Shown here piece by piece: positions 26,180 to 36,404 of a DNA stretch of 64,000 nucleotides; the stretch's first letter is position 1; each line of letters begins with the position of its first letter. The stretch lies in NCBI GenBank assembly GCA_023387735.1, contig JAEWHP010000049.1, positions 1 through 64,000 on the forward strand, written 5' to 3'. The notes beneath the pieces are model-generated. The model worked only from the letters and a program-made list of their open reading frames with translations, was not told where the DNA came from and ran no database searches. Both the position numbers and the translations under genes were made by a program. This DNA comes from Pseudomonadota bacterium. Its GTDB lineage: Bacteria > Pseudomonadota > Alphaproteobacteria > Rhizobiales > Xanthobacteraceae.

Positions 26180-26911
26180 TCACCCCCGCTTTCGCCGCCG
26201 GAAGTCCCGCTTCTTCGGCTTGGGGGCTAATTCCGGCATTTCGGCCTGCACTTCCCGATAGCGCGCCAGCATGCGGTCGAAGGCGGCGTTCAGCGTCGCG
26301 GCGATCTCCGGCCGCCTCTCCAGCCCGGCCAGCAGCAGGCCTGCGGCTTCAATGGTGGCAAGACCGTCGCCGCGGGGTTCCTTGCGCAGCTTGCCGTAAC
26401 GCGACGGGCGCTTCGGGCCGAGAATGATCCGCTGGCACTTCAGCATCCAGGCATTGCGCCACCACAGCGCCTTGGCCTGGCTCCAGGTTCCGTCGAGCAG
26501 CACGACGCCTTCGATATCGCTCAGGATCGCGCGCTGGTGCGGCTCGATCTCACCCTTGCGGTTGATCGCCACGATCTCGGCATCGGTATCGAGCTCGGCC
26601 ACCTTGGCGGAGCCGAGATAGAGCACGGCCCAGCGCGAGGGGTCGTCCACCTTCCGGCCTAGCGCCTTGGAAAGGCTCGGCCAGGACAGGCCGATCTTGA
26701 CCACCGCATCCTCAAAGTGCACCGCGGTCAGCCGCGCGGTGCCGAGCGCCCGGTCCTGCTCCTGCGGGTGCTGCAGGATCAGGAGCGAGATATTGCTGTC
26801 GATTGGCGTGACGCTGTCGCAGATACACAGCGGCAGCGGCTTGCCGCAATGCGGACAGTCCGGGACCACCTCGTCGGCGGGGCCGGCCTTGGATTTGGAT
26901 TGTTCTGACAT
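26180..26911 (-). CDS. DTW-domain tRNA aminocarboxypropyltransferase
   Basis: A 243-residue DTW-domain protein. It has a zinc-type C-x-x-C...C-x-C element near the N-terminus (CPHCGKPLPLCIC), LLILQHPQE, the signature DGTWSQAKAL, and YGKLRKEPRGDGLATIEAA. DTW proteins such as E. coli TapT transfer the aminocarboxypropyl group of SAM to uridine-47 of tRNAs (acp3U). The tail is lysine/arginine-rich. The gene starts 34 bases after the last RND pump gene on the same strand, so it is probably read from the efflux operon; a functional link is not evident. Confidence 0.88.
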   Translation of the reverse strand: MSEQSKSKAGPADEVVPDCPHCGKPLPLCICDSVTPIDSNISLLILQHPQEQDRALGTARLTAVHFEDAVVKIGLSWPSLSKALGRKVDDPSRWAVLYLGSAKVAELDTDAEIVAINRKGEIEPHQRAILSDIEGVVLLDGTWSQAKALWWRNAWMLKCQRIILGPKRPSRYGKLRKEPRGDGLATIEAAGLLLAGLERRPEIAATLNAAFDRMLARYREVQAEMPELAPKPKKRDFRRRKRG

Positions 26912-26945
26912 CCGCCCGCTATACGCTTCGTGGCCAGTAATTCAA

Positions 26946-29900
26946 CTATTCGGCGGGCGCCGGGATCGCCGCCGGCCGTAAGCGCTGCCGCAGGCGGTCG
27001 ATCAGCAAATAGATCACCGGCGTCGTGTACAGCGTCAGGACCTGCGAAACCAGCAAGCCGCCGATGATGGTGATGCCGAGCGGCCGCCGCAGTTCGGTGC
27101 CGGGGCCGGTGGCGATGACCAGCGGGATGCCGGCAAACATCGCCGCCATCGTCGTCATCAGGATCGGCCGGAAGCGGGCCCTGCACGCCTCGAAGATCGC
27201 GTCCGCCGGAGACAGGCCGCGATGGCGCTCGGCCTCGAGCGCAAAATCGACCATCATGATGCCGTTCTTCTTGACGATGCCGATCAGCAGAATGATGCCA
27301 ACGAAGGCGATCACCGTCAGCGGCGTATCCGTCACCTGCAGCGCCAGCAGCGCGCCGAGCCCTGCTGAGGGCAATGTCGAGATGATCGTGATCGGATGCG
27401 CGAGGCTCTCATAGAGCACGCCGAGCACGATATACATCGCGACCAGCGCGCCCAAAATCAGCAGCGGCTGCCGTCCGCTGGTCTTGTTGAAATCGCCGGC
27501 ATTGCCGTCAAAACTGCCGCGGATGCCTTCCGGCATATGCAGTTCGTCGACCGCGCGCTGGATGTTCGAGGTCGCGACCTCCAGCGGAACGTTGGGCAGG
27601 AGGTTGAACGAGACCGTGGTCGAGGGAAACGATTGCGAGTGGAATACCGCCAGCGGCGACAGGCCGCGCTCGTAGCGCACCACCGCAGATAGCGGGACCT
27701 GCGCATCGTTGGCGCCGGCGACGAAGATGCGGTCCAGGTTCGACGGGTCGGCCTGGAACTTCGGGTCGATCTCGAGCACCACCATGTACTGGTTGCGCTG
27801 GGTGTAGATGATTGAAATCTGCCGCTGCGCGAACGCATTGTTCAGGGCGTTGTCGATGTCCTGGACGCGGACACCGAGACTGGAGGCAGTCTTGCGGTCG
27901 ATCACCAGCGACAATTGCAGCCCGCCGGGATCGCGGTCGCTGGAAACGTCGGTGATGCCCTCCACCGTCTCCATCCGCTTCGCCACCAGCGGCGCCCATT
28001 TCTGCAGCAGCTCGAGGTTGGTGCTGGACAGCGTATACTGATAGTCGGAGTCGCTCTGCCGGCCGCCGGTGCGGATATCCTGCGCCGCGAACATGAACAG
28101 GCGGATGCCCGGCACCCGGTAGAGGCTCCGGCGCAGGCGATCGATCACCTGGGTCGTCGACATCCCTCCCCGCTCCTCGGGCGGCTTCAGGCTGATGAAC
28201 ATGGTGCCGCGGTTGGAACCGCCGCCCCAGCCGCTGCCGCCGAGCGAGGAGCCGATGCTGGCGACCGCCGGATCGGCCATGACGATGTCGGCCAGTTGCT
28301 GCTGCAGTCCCAGCATCGCCTGGAACGAAATGTCGGGGGCAGCGCGCGTCGCGCCGATCACAAAGCCGCTGTCATCGGTCGGGAAATAACCCTTCGGGGT
28401 CTTGATATAGAGGACCACGGTCAGGGCGATGGTCGCAAAGAAAACGATCAGCGTCAGGAACGGGAAACCAAGCACCACGCGCAGCGTCCGTGTGTAGAAC
28501 GAGACGATCCGCGACAGCGTGCCCTCGACCAGGCGATCGAACCAGGTCGCGCTGTCGGACGTCGCCTCCTTGATGTAGTGCGCGCAGATCATCGGCGTCA
28601 GCGTCAGCGACACGACGGTGGAAACCACGATGGCAAAGGTCAGCGTCAGCGAGAACTCTCGCAACAGCCGGCCGACGATTCCGTCCATGAAGATCAGCGG
28701 CGTGAAGGCTGCGATCAGCGACAGGCTGATCGACAGCACGGTAAAGCCGATCTGCCTGGCCCCCTCGAGCGCCGCCGGATAAGGCGCCATCCCGCGTTCG
28801 AGGTTGCGATACATATTCTCGATCATGACGATGGCGTCGTCGACCACGAAGCCGACCGAGATCGCGAGCGCCATCAGCGACAGATTGTCGATGGAGAAGC
28901 CGGCGAGCCACATGCCGGCGCAGGTGCCGGCCAGCGCCAGCGGCACCGAGACGCCAGCTGCGATCGTCGGCGTCAACCGCCGCAGGAAGATGAACACCAC
29001 CACCATGACCAGGAACGCGGTCGCCAGCAGCGTGTACTGCATGTCGAGCACGCTGGCGCGGATGGTCCCGGTGCGGTCGACCAGCGTCGATATCTCGACG
29101 CCGGCGGGCAGCCACTGCTTCAGTTCAGGGAGCAGCGCCCGCACCCGGTCGACGGTTTCGATCACGTTGGCGTCGCCCTGCTTGGTGATCTGGATCAGCA
29201 CCGCCGGCTGCTTGTTGAACCAGGCGATCGAGCGGCTGTTGCGGACGGAATCCTCGACCTCGGCGACATCGGAGAGTCGCACGAAATTGCCGCCCGAACT
29301 CTTGACGATGATGTCGCGGAATTCGGCCGCGGTGCGCATCTGCTTGTTGGTCGAGATCGTCTCGCTCTGGCGGCCGCCGTTGAATATTCCGACCGGCCCC
29401 AGCGGGTTGGCGCCGATGATCGCGAGCCGCACGTCGTCGGTGGCAATCCCGGCATTTGAAAGCGCCACGGGGTTGAGCGCGATCCGCACCGCGGGCTGGT
29501 CGGCGCCGGAGACGAGGACCTCGCCGACGCCCGGAACCTGCGAGATGCGTTGCGCGATCACGGTGTCGGCGACGTCGTACATCGCGCTCGTCGTCAGCGT
29601 CTTCGACGTCAGCGCCAGCACGAACACCGGCGCCGCCGACGGGTTGGCCTTGCGGAACCTCGGCAGCGACGGCAGGTCGGTCGGCAGGTCGGCCAGCGAC
29701 GCGTTGATCGCCGCCTGCACGTCGCGCGCAGCGCGGTCGATGTCGCGGCCGATCGAGAATTGCAGCTGGATGCTGGTCGAGCCAAGCGAACTGGTCGAGG
29801 TGATCTTGTCAATGCCGGCGATCTGGCCGAGACGCCGCTCCAGCGGCGCGGCCACGGTCGCCGCCATCACGGAAGGATCGGCGCCCGGCCGCGACGCGGA

Positions 29901-30044
29901 AACCCGGATCATCGGGAAATCGACGTTGGGCACCGCAGACACCGGCAGGAAGACGTAGGCGACCATGCCGACCAGAAAGAGCCCGATCGCCAGCAGCGTG
30001 GTGCCCACCGGCCGGCGGATGAAGGGCTCCGAGATCGATGCCAT
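26946..30044 (-). CDS. RND efflux permease, MdtC-like (second pump)
   Basis: A 1032-residue AcrB/MdtC-type inner-membrane pump with 12 transmembrane helices in two repeats and two large periplasmic loops. The proton-relay aspartates lie in GFVVDDAIVMIEN, and the usual start MASISEPFIRRPVGTTLLAI is present. Its ATG immediately follows the stop of the preceding pump gene (no intervening base), implying translational coupling. Two different pumps in tandem with one adaptor is the MdtABC arrangement, where the pumps form a mixed trimer. Substrates in E. coli include bile salts and novobiocin; here they are unknown. Confidence 0.95.
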   Translation of the reverse strand: MASISEPFIRRPVGTTLLAIGLFLVGMVAYVFLPVSAVPNVDFPMIRVSASRPGADPSVMAATVAAPLERRLGQIAGIDKITSTSSLGSTSIQLQFSIGRDIDRAARDVQAAINASLADLPTDLPSLPRFRKANPSAAPVFVLALTSKTLTTSAMYDVADTVIAQRISQVPGVGEVLVSGADQPAVRIALNPVALSNAGIATDDVRLAIIGANPLGPVGIFNGGRQSETISTNKQMRTAAEFRDIIVKSSGGNFVRLSDVAEVEDSVRNSRSIAWFNKQPAVLIQITKQGDANVIETVDRVRALLPELKQWLPAGVEISTLVDRTGTIRASVLDMQYTLLATAFLVMVVVFIFLRRLTPTIAAGVSVPLALAGTCAGMWLAGFSIDNLSLMALAISVGFVVDDAIVMIENMYRNLERGMAPYPAALEGARQIGFTVLSISLSLIAAFTPLIFMDGIVGRLLREFSLTLTFAIVVSTVVSLTLTPMICAHYIKEATSDSATWFDRLVEGTLSRIVSFYTRTLRVVLGFPFLTLIVFFATIALTVVLYIKTPKGYFPTDDSGFVIGATRAAPDISFQAMLGLQQQLADIVMADPAVASIGSSLGGSGWGGGSNRGTMFISLKPPEERGGMSTTQVIDRLRRSLYRVPGIRLFMFAAQDIRTGGRQSDSDYQYTLSSTNLELLQKWAPLVAKRMETVEGITDVSSDRDPGGLQLSLVIDRKTASSLGVRVQDIDNALNNAFAQRQISIIYTQRNQYMVVLEIDPKFQADPSNLDRIFVAGANDAQVPLSAVVRYERGLSPLAVFHSQSFPSTTVSFNLLPNVPLEVATSNIQRAVDELHMPEGIRGSFDGNAGDFNKTSGRQPLLILGALVAMYIVLGVLYESLAHPITIISTLPSAGLGALLALQVTDTPLTVIAFVGIILLIGIVKKNGIMMVDFALEAERHRGLSPADAIFEACRARFRPILMTTMAAMFAGIPLVIATGPGTELRRPLGITIIGGLLVSQVLTLYTTPVIYLLIDRLRQRLRPAAIPAPAE

Positions 30045-33000
30045 CTACTGCATCCCCTCGGTGGCCCCGGCGACCGGCGGCCCCGCCGGTCCGGGATCGG
30101 GCACCGCTTTCTCGATCTTGCGGTTGAGGCGGTCGAGCGCGAGATAGATCACCGGCGTGGTGTAGAGCGTCAGCAACTGGCTCAGCAGCAAGCCGCCGAT
30201 GATGGAGATGCCGAGCGGAAAGCGCAGTTCGGCCCCGGTGCCGCTCTCGACCGCCAGCGGCAGCGCGCCGAACAGCGCGGCCAGCGTGGTCATCATGATC
30301 GGGCGGAACCGCAGCAGGCAGGCCTGCACGATGGCATCGTAGGGCGTCATGCCCTTGTGCCGCTCGGCCTCCAGCGCGAAGTCGATCATCATGATCGCGT
30401 TCTTCTTGACGATGCCCATCAAGAGGATGATGCCGATCAGCCCGATCACGGACAGGTCCTGACCGAACAGCATGAGCGCCAGGATGGCGCCGACGCCGGC
30501 CGAGGGCAGCGTCGAGAGGATGGTGATCGGGTGGATGTAGCTCTCATAGAGCACGCCGAGCACGATGTAGATGGTGACGATCGCCGCCAAAATGAGCCAT
30601 GGCTGCCCGGCCAGCGACTTTGCAAACTCGGCCGCATCGCCCGAATAGACGCCGACGATGCTGCCGGGCATGCCGATCCGCGCCTCAATCGCCTTGAGCG
30701 CCTCGACCGCATCGCCGAGCGCTTCGCTAGGGGCGAGGTTGAAGCTGAGCGACACCGCCGGAAACTGCGCGAGATGCGAGATCGCCAGCGGCGCCGTGGT
30801 TCGGGTCAGCGTCGCCACCGCCGAGAGCGGCACCTGGGCGCCGGGCGCGCCCGCGGTGCCGGCCGCACCGGGCAGATAGAGCTTTGAGAGGATCGAGGGA
30901 TCGCGCTGGTAGATCGGCATCGCCTCCAGCACCACGCGATACTGGTTGGCCTGGCCGTAGATCGTGGAAATCTGGCGTTGGGCAAAGGCGTCGTTCAGCG
31001 TGTCGTTGACCGCCTGAAGGCTGACGCCGAGCTGGCCGGCGCGCTGGCGATTGATGTCCAGCGCGGCGCGCAGGCCGCCCTCCTGCGCTTCCGACGAGAC
31101 ATCCCGGAACAGCGGATCCCGCCGCATCTCGGCGATCAGCTTCTGCGACCACAGCGTCACCGCCGCCGCATCGGTGCCGGTCAGCGTGTACTGGTATTGC
31201 GAACGGCTTGACTGGGTCGAGATCTGCACGTCCTGCACTGGCTGGAAATAGATGGTCATGCCCGGGATGGACGCCGTGCGCTGCTTCAACCGGTCGATCA
31301 CCACGGAAATGTCGTCATGCCGCTCGCCGCGCGGCCGCAGCGTCATCACCAGGCGCCCGACATTGGTGGTCGGGTTGACCGCGCCGGCCCCGATCACGGA
31401 CACCACGCCGACCACCTCGGGATCGGCCTGGATCGCGGCCGCCGCCATCGCCTGCCGGCTTTGCATCTCGGCAAAGGAAACGTCCGGTCCGGCCTGCGTC
31501 ACCGCCGTGATCGACGCGGTGTCCTGCAGCGGCAGGAACCCCTTCGGCGCGATGACGTACATCAACAGCGTCGCCGCGATGGTGAGGAATGTCACGACAA
31601 GCGTCGCGCGCTGCCGCTGCAGCACCCACAACAGCGTCCGGTGATAGAAATCGACCATGCGGTCGATGCCGCGGCTGACGGCGGCAAGACCCGGAACCGT
31701 CATCTCTTCGCCGACATGCTTCAACAACCGCGAACACATCATCGGCGTCAGCGTCAGCGAGACGACCGCCGAGGTCACGACGGCTATTGTGAGCGTCAAC
31801 GCGAACTCGCGGAACATCCGCCCGACCAGCCCGGACATGAACAGCAACGGGATGAAGACTGCGATCAGCGACACCGTCAGCGAAATCACGGTAAAGCCGA
31901 TTTCGCTGGCGCCCTTCAGCGACGCCTCCATCACGGACTCGCCGTCCTCCATGTGGCGGACGATGTTCTCGATCATCACGATCGCATCGTCGACCACGAA
32001 CCCGGTGCCGATCGTCAGCGCCATCAGCGATAGATTGTCGAGGGAAAAGCCCGCGAAATACATGATCCCGAAGCTCGTGATCAGGGACAGCGGCAGCGCC
32101 ACGCCCGCAATCAGCGTCGCCCGCAGCGACCGCAGGAACAACAGCACCACCAGCGTCACCAGCACCACGCTCAGGATCAGCGTGAACTGCACGTCGCGCA
32201 CCGACGCCCGGATGGTGACCGTGCGGTCGGAGACGATGGTCAGGTTGACGCCGGCCGGGATCGTGCGCTGGATCCTGGGGATTTCCTCCCGGATCTGCCG
32301 GACGACCTCGATCACATTGGCGCCGGGCTGGCGCTGGATATCGACGATGACCGCAGGCGTGCCCTGGTACCAACCGCCGGTGCGATCGTTCTCCAGCCCG
32401 TCGATGATGTTGGCAACGTCGCCGATGGTGACGGGCGAGCCGTTGCGATAGGCGATGATGATCGGCTTGTAGGCCTCCGCCGCCGCGATCTGGTCGTTGG
32501 CGGCGATGGTATAGGCCTGGTGGGTGCCGTCGAGCGATCCCTTCGGGCCAGAGACATTGGCGCCGGCAATGGCGTTGCGCAGATCCTCCATCGAGATGCT
32601 GTAGGCCGCAAGCCGCGCCAGATCGGCCTGCACCCGCACCGCGGGCTTCAACCCGCCCAGCACCGCGACTCGCCCGACGCCGGAAATCTGGCTGAGGCGC
32701 TGTCCCAGGATGGTGTCGGCAATATCGCTCATCGCGCGCAGCGAGATCGTCTCCGACGTCAGCGCCAGCGTCATGACCGGGGCGTCGGCCGGATTTACCT
32801 TGGCATAGGTCGGTGGGTACGGCAGGTTCTTCGGCAGGATGCCGGCTGCGGCATTGATCGCGGCCTGCACGTCCTGGGTCGCGCCGTCGATATCGCGGTT
32901 GAGATCGAACTGCAGCGATATCTGGCTGACGCCGAACGAACTGGTCGACTGCATCGACGTCATCGACGGAATCTGGCCGAGCTGCCGCTCCAGCGGCGCG

Positions 33001-33191
33001 GTGATCAGCGAAGCGATCACGTCGGGGCTGGCGCCGGGCAGTTGCGTCGTCACCTGCACGGTCGGGAAATCGACCTGGGGCAGCGCCGAAACGGGCAGCG
33101 CCCAATAGCCGAGCGCGCCGCCGATCATCAGCGCGATCCCCAGCAGCGAGGTCGCGATCGGCCGGCGGATAAATGGTTCGGAGACGCTCAT
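30045..33191 (-). CDS. RND efflux permease, MdtB-like (first pump)
   Basis: A 1048-residue pump, sister of the following gene. It has MSVSEPFIRRPIATSLLGIA at the start, the proton-relay VVDDAIVMIEN, GIVKKNAIMMIDFALEAERH and two porter loops. The ATG at 33191 has GAGGA 7 bases upstream; the open frame extends 52 codons further with low-complexity sequence. It lies 10 bases after the adaptor gene. With the second pump it should form the MdtB/MdtC pair. Confidence 0.95.
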   Translation of the reverse strand: MSVSEPFIRRPIATSLLGIALMIGGALGYWALPVSALPQVDFPTVQVTTQLPGASPDVIASLITAPLERQLGQIPSMTSMQSTSSFGVSQISLQFDLNRDIDGATQDVQAAINAAAGILPKNLPYPPTYAKVNPADAPVMTLALTSETISLRAMSDIADTILGQRLSQISGVGRVAVLGGLKPAVRVQADLARLAAYSISMEDLRNAIAGANVSGPKGSLDGTHQAYTIAANDQIAAAEAYKPIIIAYRNGSPVTIGDVANIIDGLENDRTGGWYQGTPAVIVDIQRQPGANVIEVVRQIREEIPRIQRTIPAGVNLTIVSDRTVTIRASVRDVQFTLILSVVLVTLVVLLFLRSLRATLIAGVALPLSLITSFGIMYFAGFSLDNLSLMALTIGTGFVVDDAIVMIENIVRHMEDGESVMEASLKGASEIGFTVISLTVSLIAVFIPLLFMSGLVGRMFREFALTLTIAVVTSAVVSLTLTPMMCSRLLKHVGEEMTVPGLAAVSRGIDRMVDFYHRTLLWVLQRQRATLVVTFLTIAATLLMYVIAPKGFLPLQDTASITAVTQAGPDVSFAEMQSRQAMAAAAIQADPEVVGVVSVIGAGAVNPTTNVGRLVMTLRPRGERHDDISVVIDRLKQRTASIPGMTIYFQPVQDVQISTQSSRSQYQYTLTGTDAAAVTLWSQKLIAEMRRDPLFRDVSSEAQEGGLRAALDINRQRAGQLGVSLQAVNDTLNDAFAQRQISTIYGQANQYRVVLEAMPIYQRDPSILSKLYLPGAAGTAGAPGAQVPLSAVATLTRTTAPLAISHLAQFPAVSLSFNLAPSEALGDAVEALKAIEARIGMPGSIVGVYSGDAAEFAKSLAGQPWLILAAIVTIYIVLGVLYESYIHPITILSTLPSAGVGAILALMLFGQDLSVIGLIGIILLMGIVKKNAIMMIDFALEAERHKGMTPYDAIVQACLLRFRPIMMTTLAALFGALPLAVESGTGAELRFPLGISIIGGLLLSQLLTLYTTPVIYLALDRLNRKIEKAVPDPGPAGPPVAGATEGMQ

Positions 33192-33201
33192 GGTTGCGTC
33201 C

Positions 33202-34536
33202 TCACTTGGCGGCGCCGCCTGCCTGCCCATTGGCGGGCGCCGGCCCGGTTCGTCCCTTCTGATCACCCTCGCCGCCCTTGGCGTCGGGGCCGCGGCTGCG
33301 CTTGCGCGGCGCGAGATCGGGTGACGGCGCGCGGTCGGCAGTTCCAATCAGAACCTTGGCGCCGTCGGACAGGTTGGCAAAGCCGGTGGTCACCACGCGG
33401 TCGGAGGTCGTCAGCCCGCTCGCGATCACCGCGTCGTTTTCGTTCTGCTGGGTCACGACAATGGGCTTGGCGGTCGCGACATTGTCGGGGCCGATGACGT
33501 AACTGAACGTCCCGGCCGGTCCGCGCTGCACGGCCGAGGTCGGCACCACGATCGCCTTCTCGAGCGTCTCGACCTTCAGCCGCACGTTGACGAACTGCCC
33601 CGGCCAGAGCTGGAACTTGCCGTTGGGGAATTCGGCCTTCAGCTTCAGCGTTCCCGTGGTCGGGTCGACCTGGTTGTCGATGCCCTTGAGCGTGCCGGTG
33701 TCGATGACGGTGACGCCGTCATTGCCGAATACGTCCACCGCCAGCGTGCCCTTGGCCGCGGCGGCGTTGACCCGTACGATCTGCTGCTGCGGCAGGCTGA
33801 ATTGCACCGCGATCGGCTGCAACTGGGTGATGATGACGAGGCCGGTCGCGTCGGCCGCGCGGATGATGTTGCCCTGGTCAACCTGGCGCAGGCCGGCGCG
33901 CCCGGACAGCGGCGCGATGATCTTGGTGTAGCCGAGCATCGCCTCCGCGTTGTCGATCGCGGCCTGGTCGGCTTTCACCAGCGCCTCCTGCTGGGCCACC
34001 ACCGCGCGCTGCGTGTCGGCCTGCTGCTTGGAGCCGGCATTGGACGCGGCAAGCTGCTGGTAGCGTGCTAGGTCGAGCTTCTGGTTGGCCAGCAGCGCTT
34101 CATCCTGCGCCTTCTTTGCCACCGCCTGATCGTATTGTGCCTGATAGATCACCGGGTCGATCTCGCCGAGCACGTCGCCCTTCTTGACGTCCTGGCCTTC
34201 GACGAAGTTCACCGCGATCAGCTTGCCGTCGACCTGGGCGCGCACGACGACGGTGTTCAACGCGCGAACCGAGCCTACGGCGTCGAGATAAACAGGCACA
34301 TCCTGCGTGCGCGGCGTCGCCGCCAGCACCGGCACTGGCAGGTCGAGACGCGCGCCGGGGCCGCCGAAACCACCTCGCCCAGCACCCTGCTTCTGCTGAA
34401 ACGCGTTCCAGCCGAGATAGCCGAGCCCACCCAGGATCAGGAGCGTGATCGTCAGCGATACGAAGCGGCGGCCGATGCCGCGCGCCACGCGCTTGCCGGC
34501 GATCTTCGCCTTGTCGTCTTCCGGCTTAAAGAGCAT
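33202..34536 (-). CDS. RND periplasmic adaptor subunit, MdtA-like
   Basis: A 444-residue membrane-fusion protein. One N-terminal transmembrane helix (about 25-45, SLTITLLILGGLGYLGWNAF) follows a short cytoplasmic stretch. Then come the lipoyl half-motifs (ALNTVVVRAQVDGKLIAVNF and TKIIAPLSGRAGLRQVDQGN) around a helical hairpin, a beta barrel, and a charged, disordered tail rich in Gly/Lys/Pro. It bridges the two pumps and the outer-membrane factor. Its ATG overlaps the end of the upstream outer-membrane gene by 11 bases. Confidence 0.94.
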   Translation of the reverse strand: MLFKPEDDKAKIAGKRVARGIGRRFVSLTITLLILGGLGYLGWNAFQQKQGAGRGGFGGPGARLDLPVPVLAATPRTQDVPVYLDAVGSVRALNTVVVRAQVDGKLIAVNFVEGQDVKKGDVLGEIDPVIYQAQYDQAVAKKAQDEALLANQKLDLARYQQLAASNAGSKQQADTQRAVVAQQEALVKADQAAIDNAEAMLGYTKIIAPLSGRAGLRQVDQGNIIRAADATGLVIITQLQPIAVQFSLPQQQIVRVNAAAAKGTLAVDVFGNDGVTVIDTGTLKGIDNQVDPTTGTLKLKAEFPNGKFQLWPGQFVNVRLKVETLEKAIVVPTSAVQRGPAGTFSYVIGPDNVATAKPIVVTQQNENDAVIASGLTTSDRVVTTGFANLSDGAKVLIGTADRAPSPDLAPRKRSRGPDAKGGEGDQKGRTGPAPANGQAGGAAK

Positions 34537-36013
34537 CAACCGGCCTTTCCATCCTGGGCTCCCAGCCGCCGCCCAGCGCCTGATAGAGGCTGACGATCGC
34601 GAGCAGCCGCGCCAGTTGGGCCTGCCACAGCAGGTCTTCCGCCTGGAACAACGTCGTCTGGGTATTTAGCACAGTCACGATATCTGCGGTTCCGGCGCGC
34701 AGCTGCTGCTCGGACAGTTCGAACGCCCGCCGCGATGCCGCCACCACCTGGCGCTGCAGCCGCAGCCGCTCCGTGGTCTGGCGGATCGACATCAGCGCAT
34801 TGTCGACATCGGCGAAAGCCTGCACCACGGTCTTGCGGTAGATCTGCAGCAGTTCGTCCTGCCGCGCCTTGGTGAGTTCGAAATTGCCGAGGATCCTGCC
34901 GCCGTCGAAGATCGGCTGGGTCAGGCTGCCGACCATGCTGAAGAACGCCGCTTGCGGCTGAAACAGCGCCGACAGCGCCGAGCTCTGGTAGCCGCCCTGC
35001 CCGGTCAGCTGGATGCTCGGGAAAAACTGCGCACGGGCGCTGCCGACATTGGCGGTCGCCGAAGCAAGCTGGGATTCCTGGCGGCGAATATCGGGCCGTT
35101 GCGTCAACAGTTCCGACGGCAGGCCAGGCGTCACCCGCGGCGAGGCGATGTTGTTGAGGGAGCCACCGATGACGCGAACCGCTTCCGGCGGCCGCGAGAC
35201 CAGCGTCGCCAGCGCGTTGATGTTCTGGTCGAGCGTCTGCCGCAGCGGCGGCACCTGCGCGCGCTGGTTGGCAAGCACACTCTCCTGCTGCGCGACGTCG
35301 AGATCGTTGCCGGTGCCGGCCCGTAGCCGGTCCTTGATGGCATTGAGGATGCGGTCGGCGCTGGCGATGTTGCGTTGGGCCGTGCGAAGCCGGTCCTGCG
35401 CCGCGAGCACCTGAAAATAGGCGTTGGCGACGGTGGTCAGCGTCGTCAGCGCGACGACGTCGCGATCGAAGCGGGTGGCAGACGCCGTCTCCTCCGCGGC
35501 CTGGGCGGCGTCGCGGTTCTTGCCCCAGAAGTCCAGCTCATAGCTCGCACTGAACGAGGCCGAATAGTTGACCACCTCGCGGCCGCCAATGGTCAGGCCG
35601 CTGGAACTGGAGCCCGATGTGCGTGAATAGGCCTCCTGCCCGGTGCCGCTGAGGCTCGGCAGCAGCGCCGCGCCGGCGATACGCGCCTGCGCATCGGCCT
35701 GCTTGAATCGTGCGGTGGCGGCGGCGATGTCCAGATTGACGGTCTGCGCCTCTTCCATCAGGCCGGTCAGTTCCCGCGAGCGGAAGCCGCGCCACCAGTC
35801 GAGCGTCGGCGGCGCATCCCTGGCAGTTGAAAGGCGGGCCGCCTTGTAGCCGTCGGGAATCTCCAGCGCAGGATCGGGAATATCCTTGGTCAGGATGCAG
35901 CCGGCGGAACTGGCCACAAGGGCAAGCACCGCCAAAGAGCGCGCCAGCCGCGCGCCGCCGGGAATGCGGGCCAACCAGCCGTCAACCGCAGCCGTTGCAC
36001 TTCGCTGGGTCAC
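34526..36013 (-). CDS. OprM/NodT family efflux outer-membrane lipoprotein
   Basis: A 495-residue outer-membrane factor. A signal peptide with lipobox ASSAGC puts it in the outer membrane as a lipoprotein. Then come the family repeats (DWWRGFRSRELTGLMEEAQ, TVNLDIAAATARFKQADAQA, LPSELLTQRPDIRRQESQLA). I choose the GTG at 36013, which has GGAG 8 bases before it; a TTG at 36052 is in frame. It is first in the five-gene efflux operon, an arrangement in which the pump carries its own exit duct instead of using the TolC at 15-16.5 kb. Confidence 0.92.
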   Translation of the reverse strand: MTQRSATAAVDGWLARIPGGARLARSLAVLALVASSAGCILTKDIPDPALEIPDGYKAARLSTARDAPPTLDWWRGFRSRELTGLMEEAQTVNLDIAAATARFKQADAQARIAGAALLPSLSGTGQEAYSRTSGSSSSGLTIGGREVVNYSASFSASYELDFWGKNRDAAQAAEETASATRFDRDVVALTTLTTVANAYFQVLAAQDRLRTAQRNIASADRILNAIKDRLRAGTGNDLDVAQQESVLANQRAQVPPLRQTLDQNINALATLVSRPPEAVRVIGGSLNNIASPRVTPGLPSELLTQRPDIRRQESQLASATANVGSARAQFFPSIQLTGQGGYQSSALSALFQPQAAFFSMVGSLTQPIFDGGRILGNFELTKARQDELLQIYRKTVVQAFADVDNALMSIRQTTERLRLQRQVVAASRRAFELSEQQLRAGTADIVTVLNTQTTLFQAEDLLWQAQLARLLAIVSLYQALGGGWEPRMERPVDAL

Positions 36014-36404
36014 ACCCGTTCTCCACCGGGCAGCTTTCGGCCCGGGGCGCAATGAACGCTTCTAGGGATAATTTTCGACACGTTCACAGGGGTGACGCTT
36101 CCATTGGAACCTGACGACCATAATACCCTTGCGAATGGTAGGCGGACAGCCCCGCCCGGCGGCGAACCGCCTGCCTTCAGACGTCGTACCGGCACGCCAA
36201 AAAGCTCAGAAACCCTCATTTTACGGGCCTTGGAGCGATGTCGCTGGATGCATGACGGGCCAAAACTTACGAAGATTTCATGGGGATTTCCCCGCGTCCT
36301 GAGCCCCGAATCCGCGCATTTTGCGCGCGATACGCGCGTGCTACCGGTTTGAAACCCCGTTGACTGCCCTTCGTACCTTAAAGCGGCGCAACGGAGGGGC
36401 AAAA
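36014..36404. other. Divergent promoter region between efflux and lipid clusters
   Basis: About 390 bases; no gene. The promoters of the leftward efflux operon and the rightward FAD-oxidoreductase operon must lie here. No repressor gene of the TetR or MarR kind is present on either side, and I found no clear operator. Confidence 0.4.

Noticed and set aside
27915..29459. 514-codon open frame antisense to the RND pump
   Set aside because: Composition (His/Arg/Gln-rich, no domain) is that of a mirror frame of a high-GC gene.
36014..36404. RpoE/ChrR-type promoter for the fatty-acid cluster
   Set aside because: No TGATCC-like -35 with a matching -10 was found before 36405.
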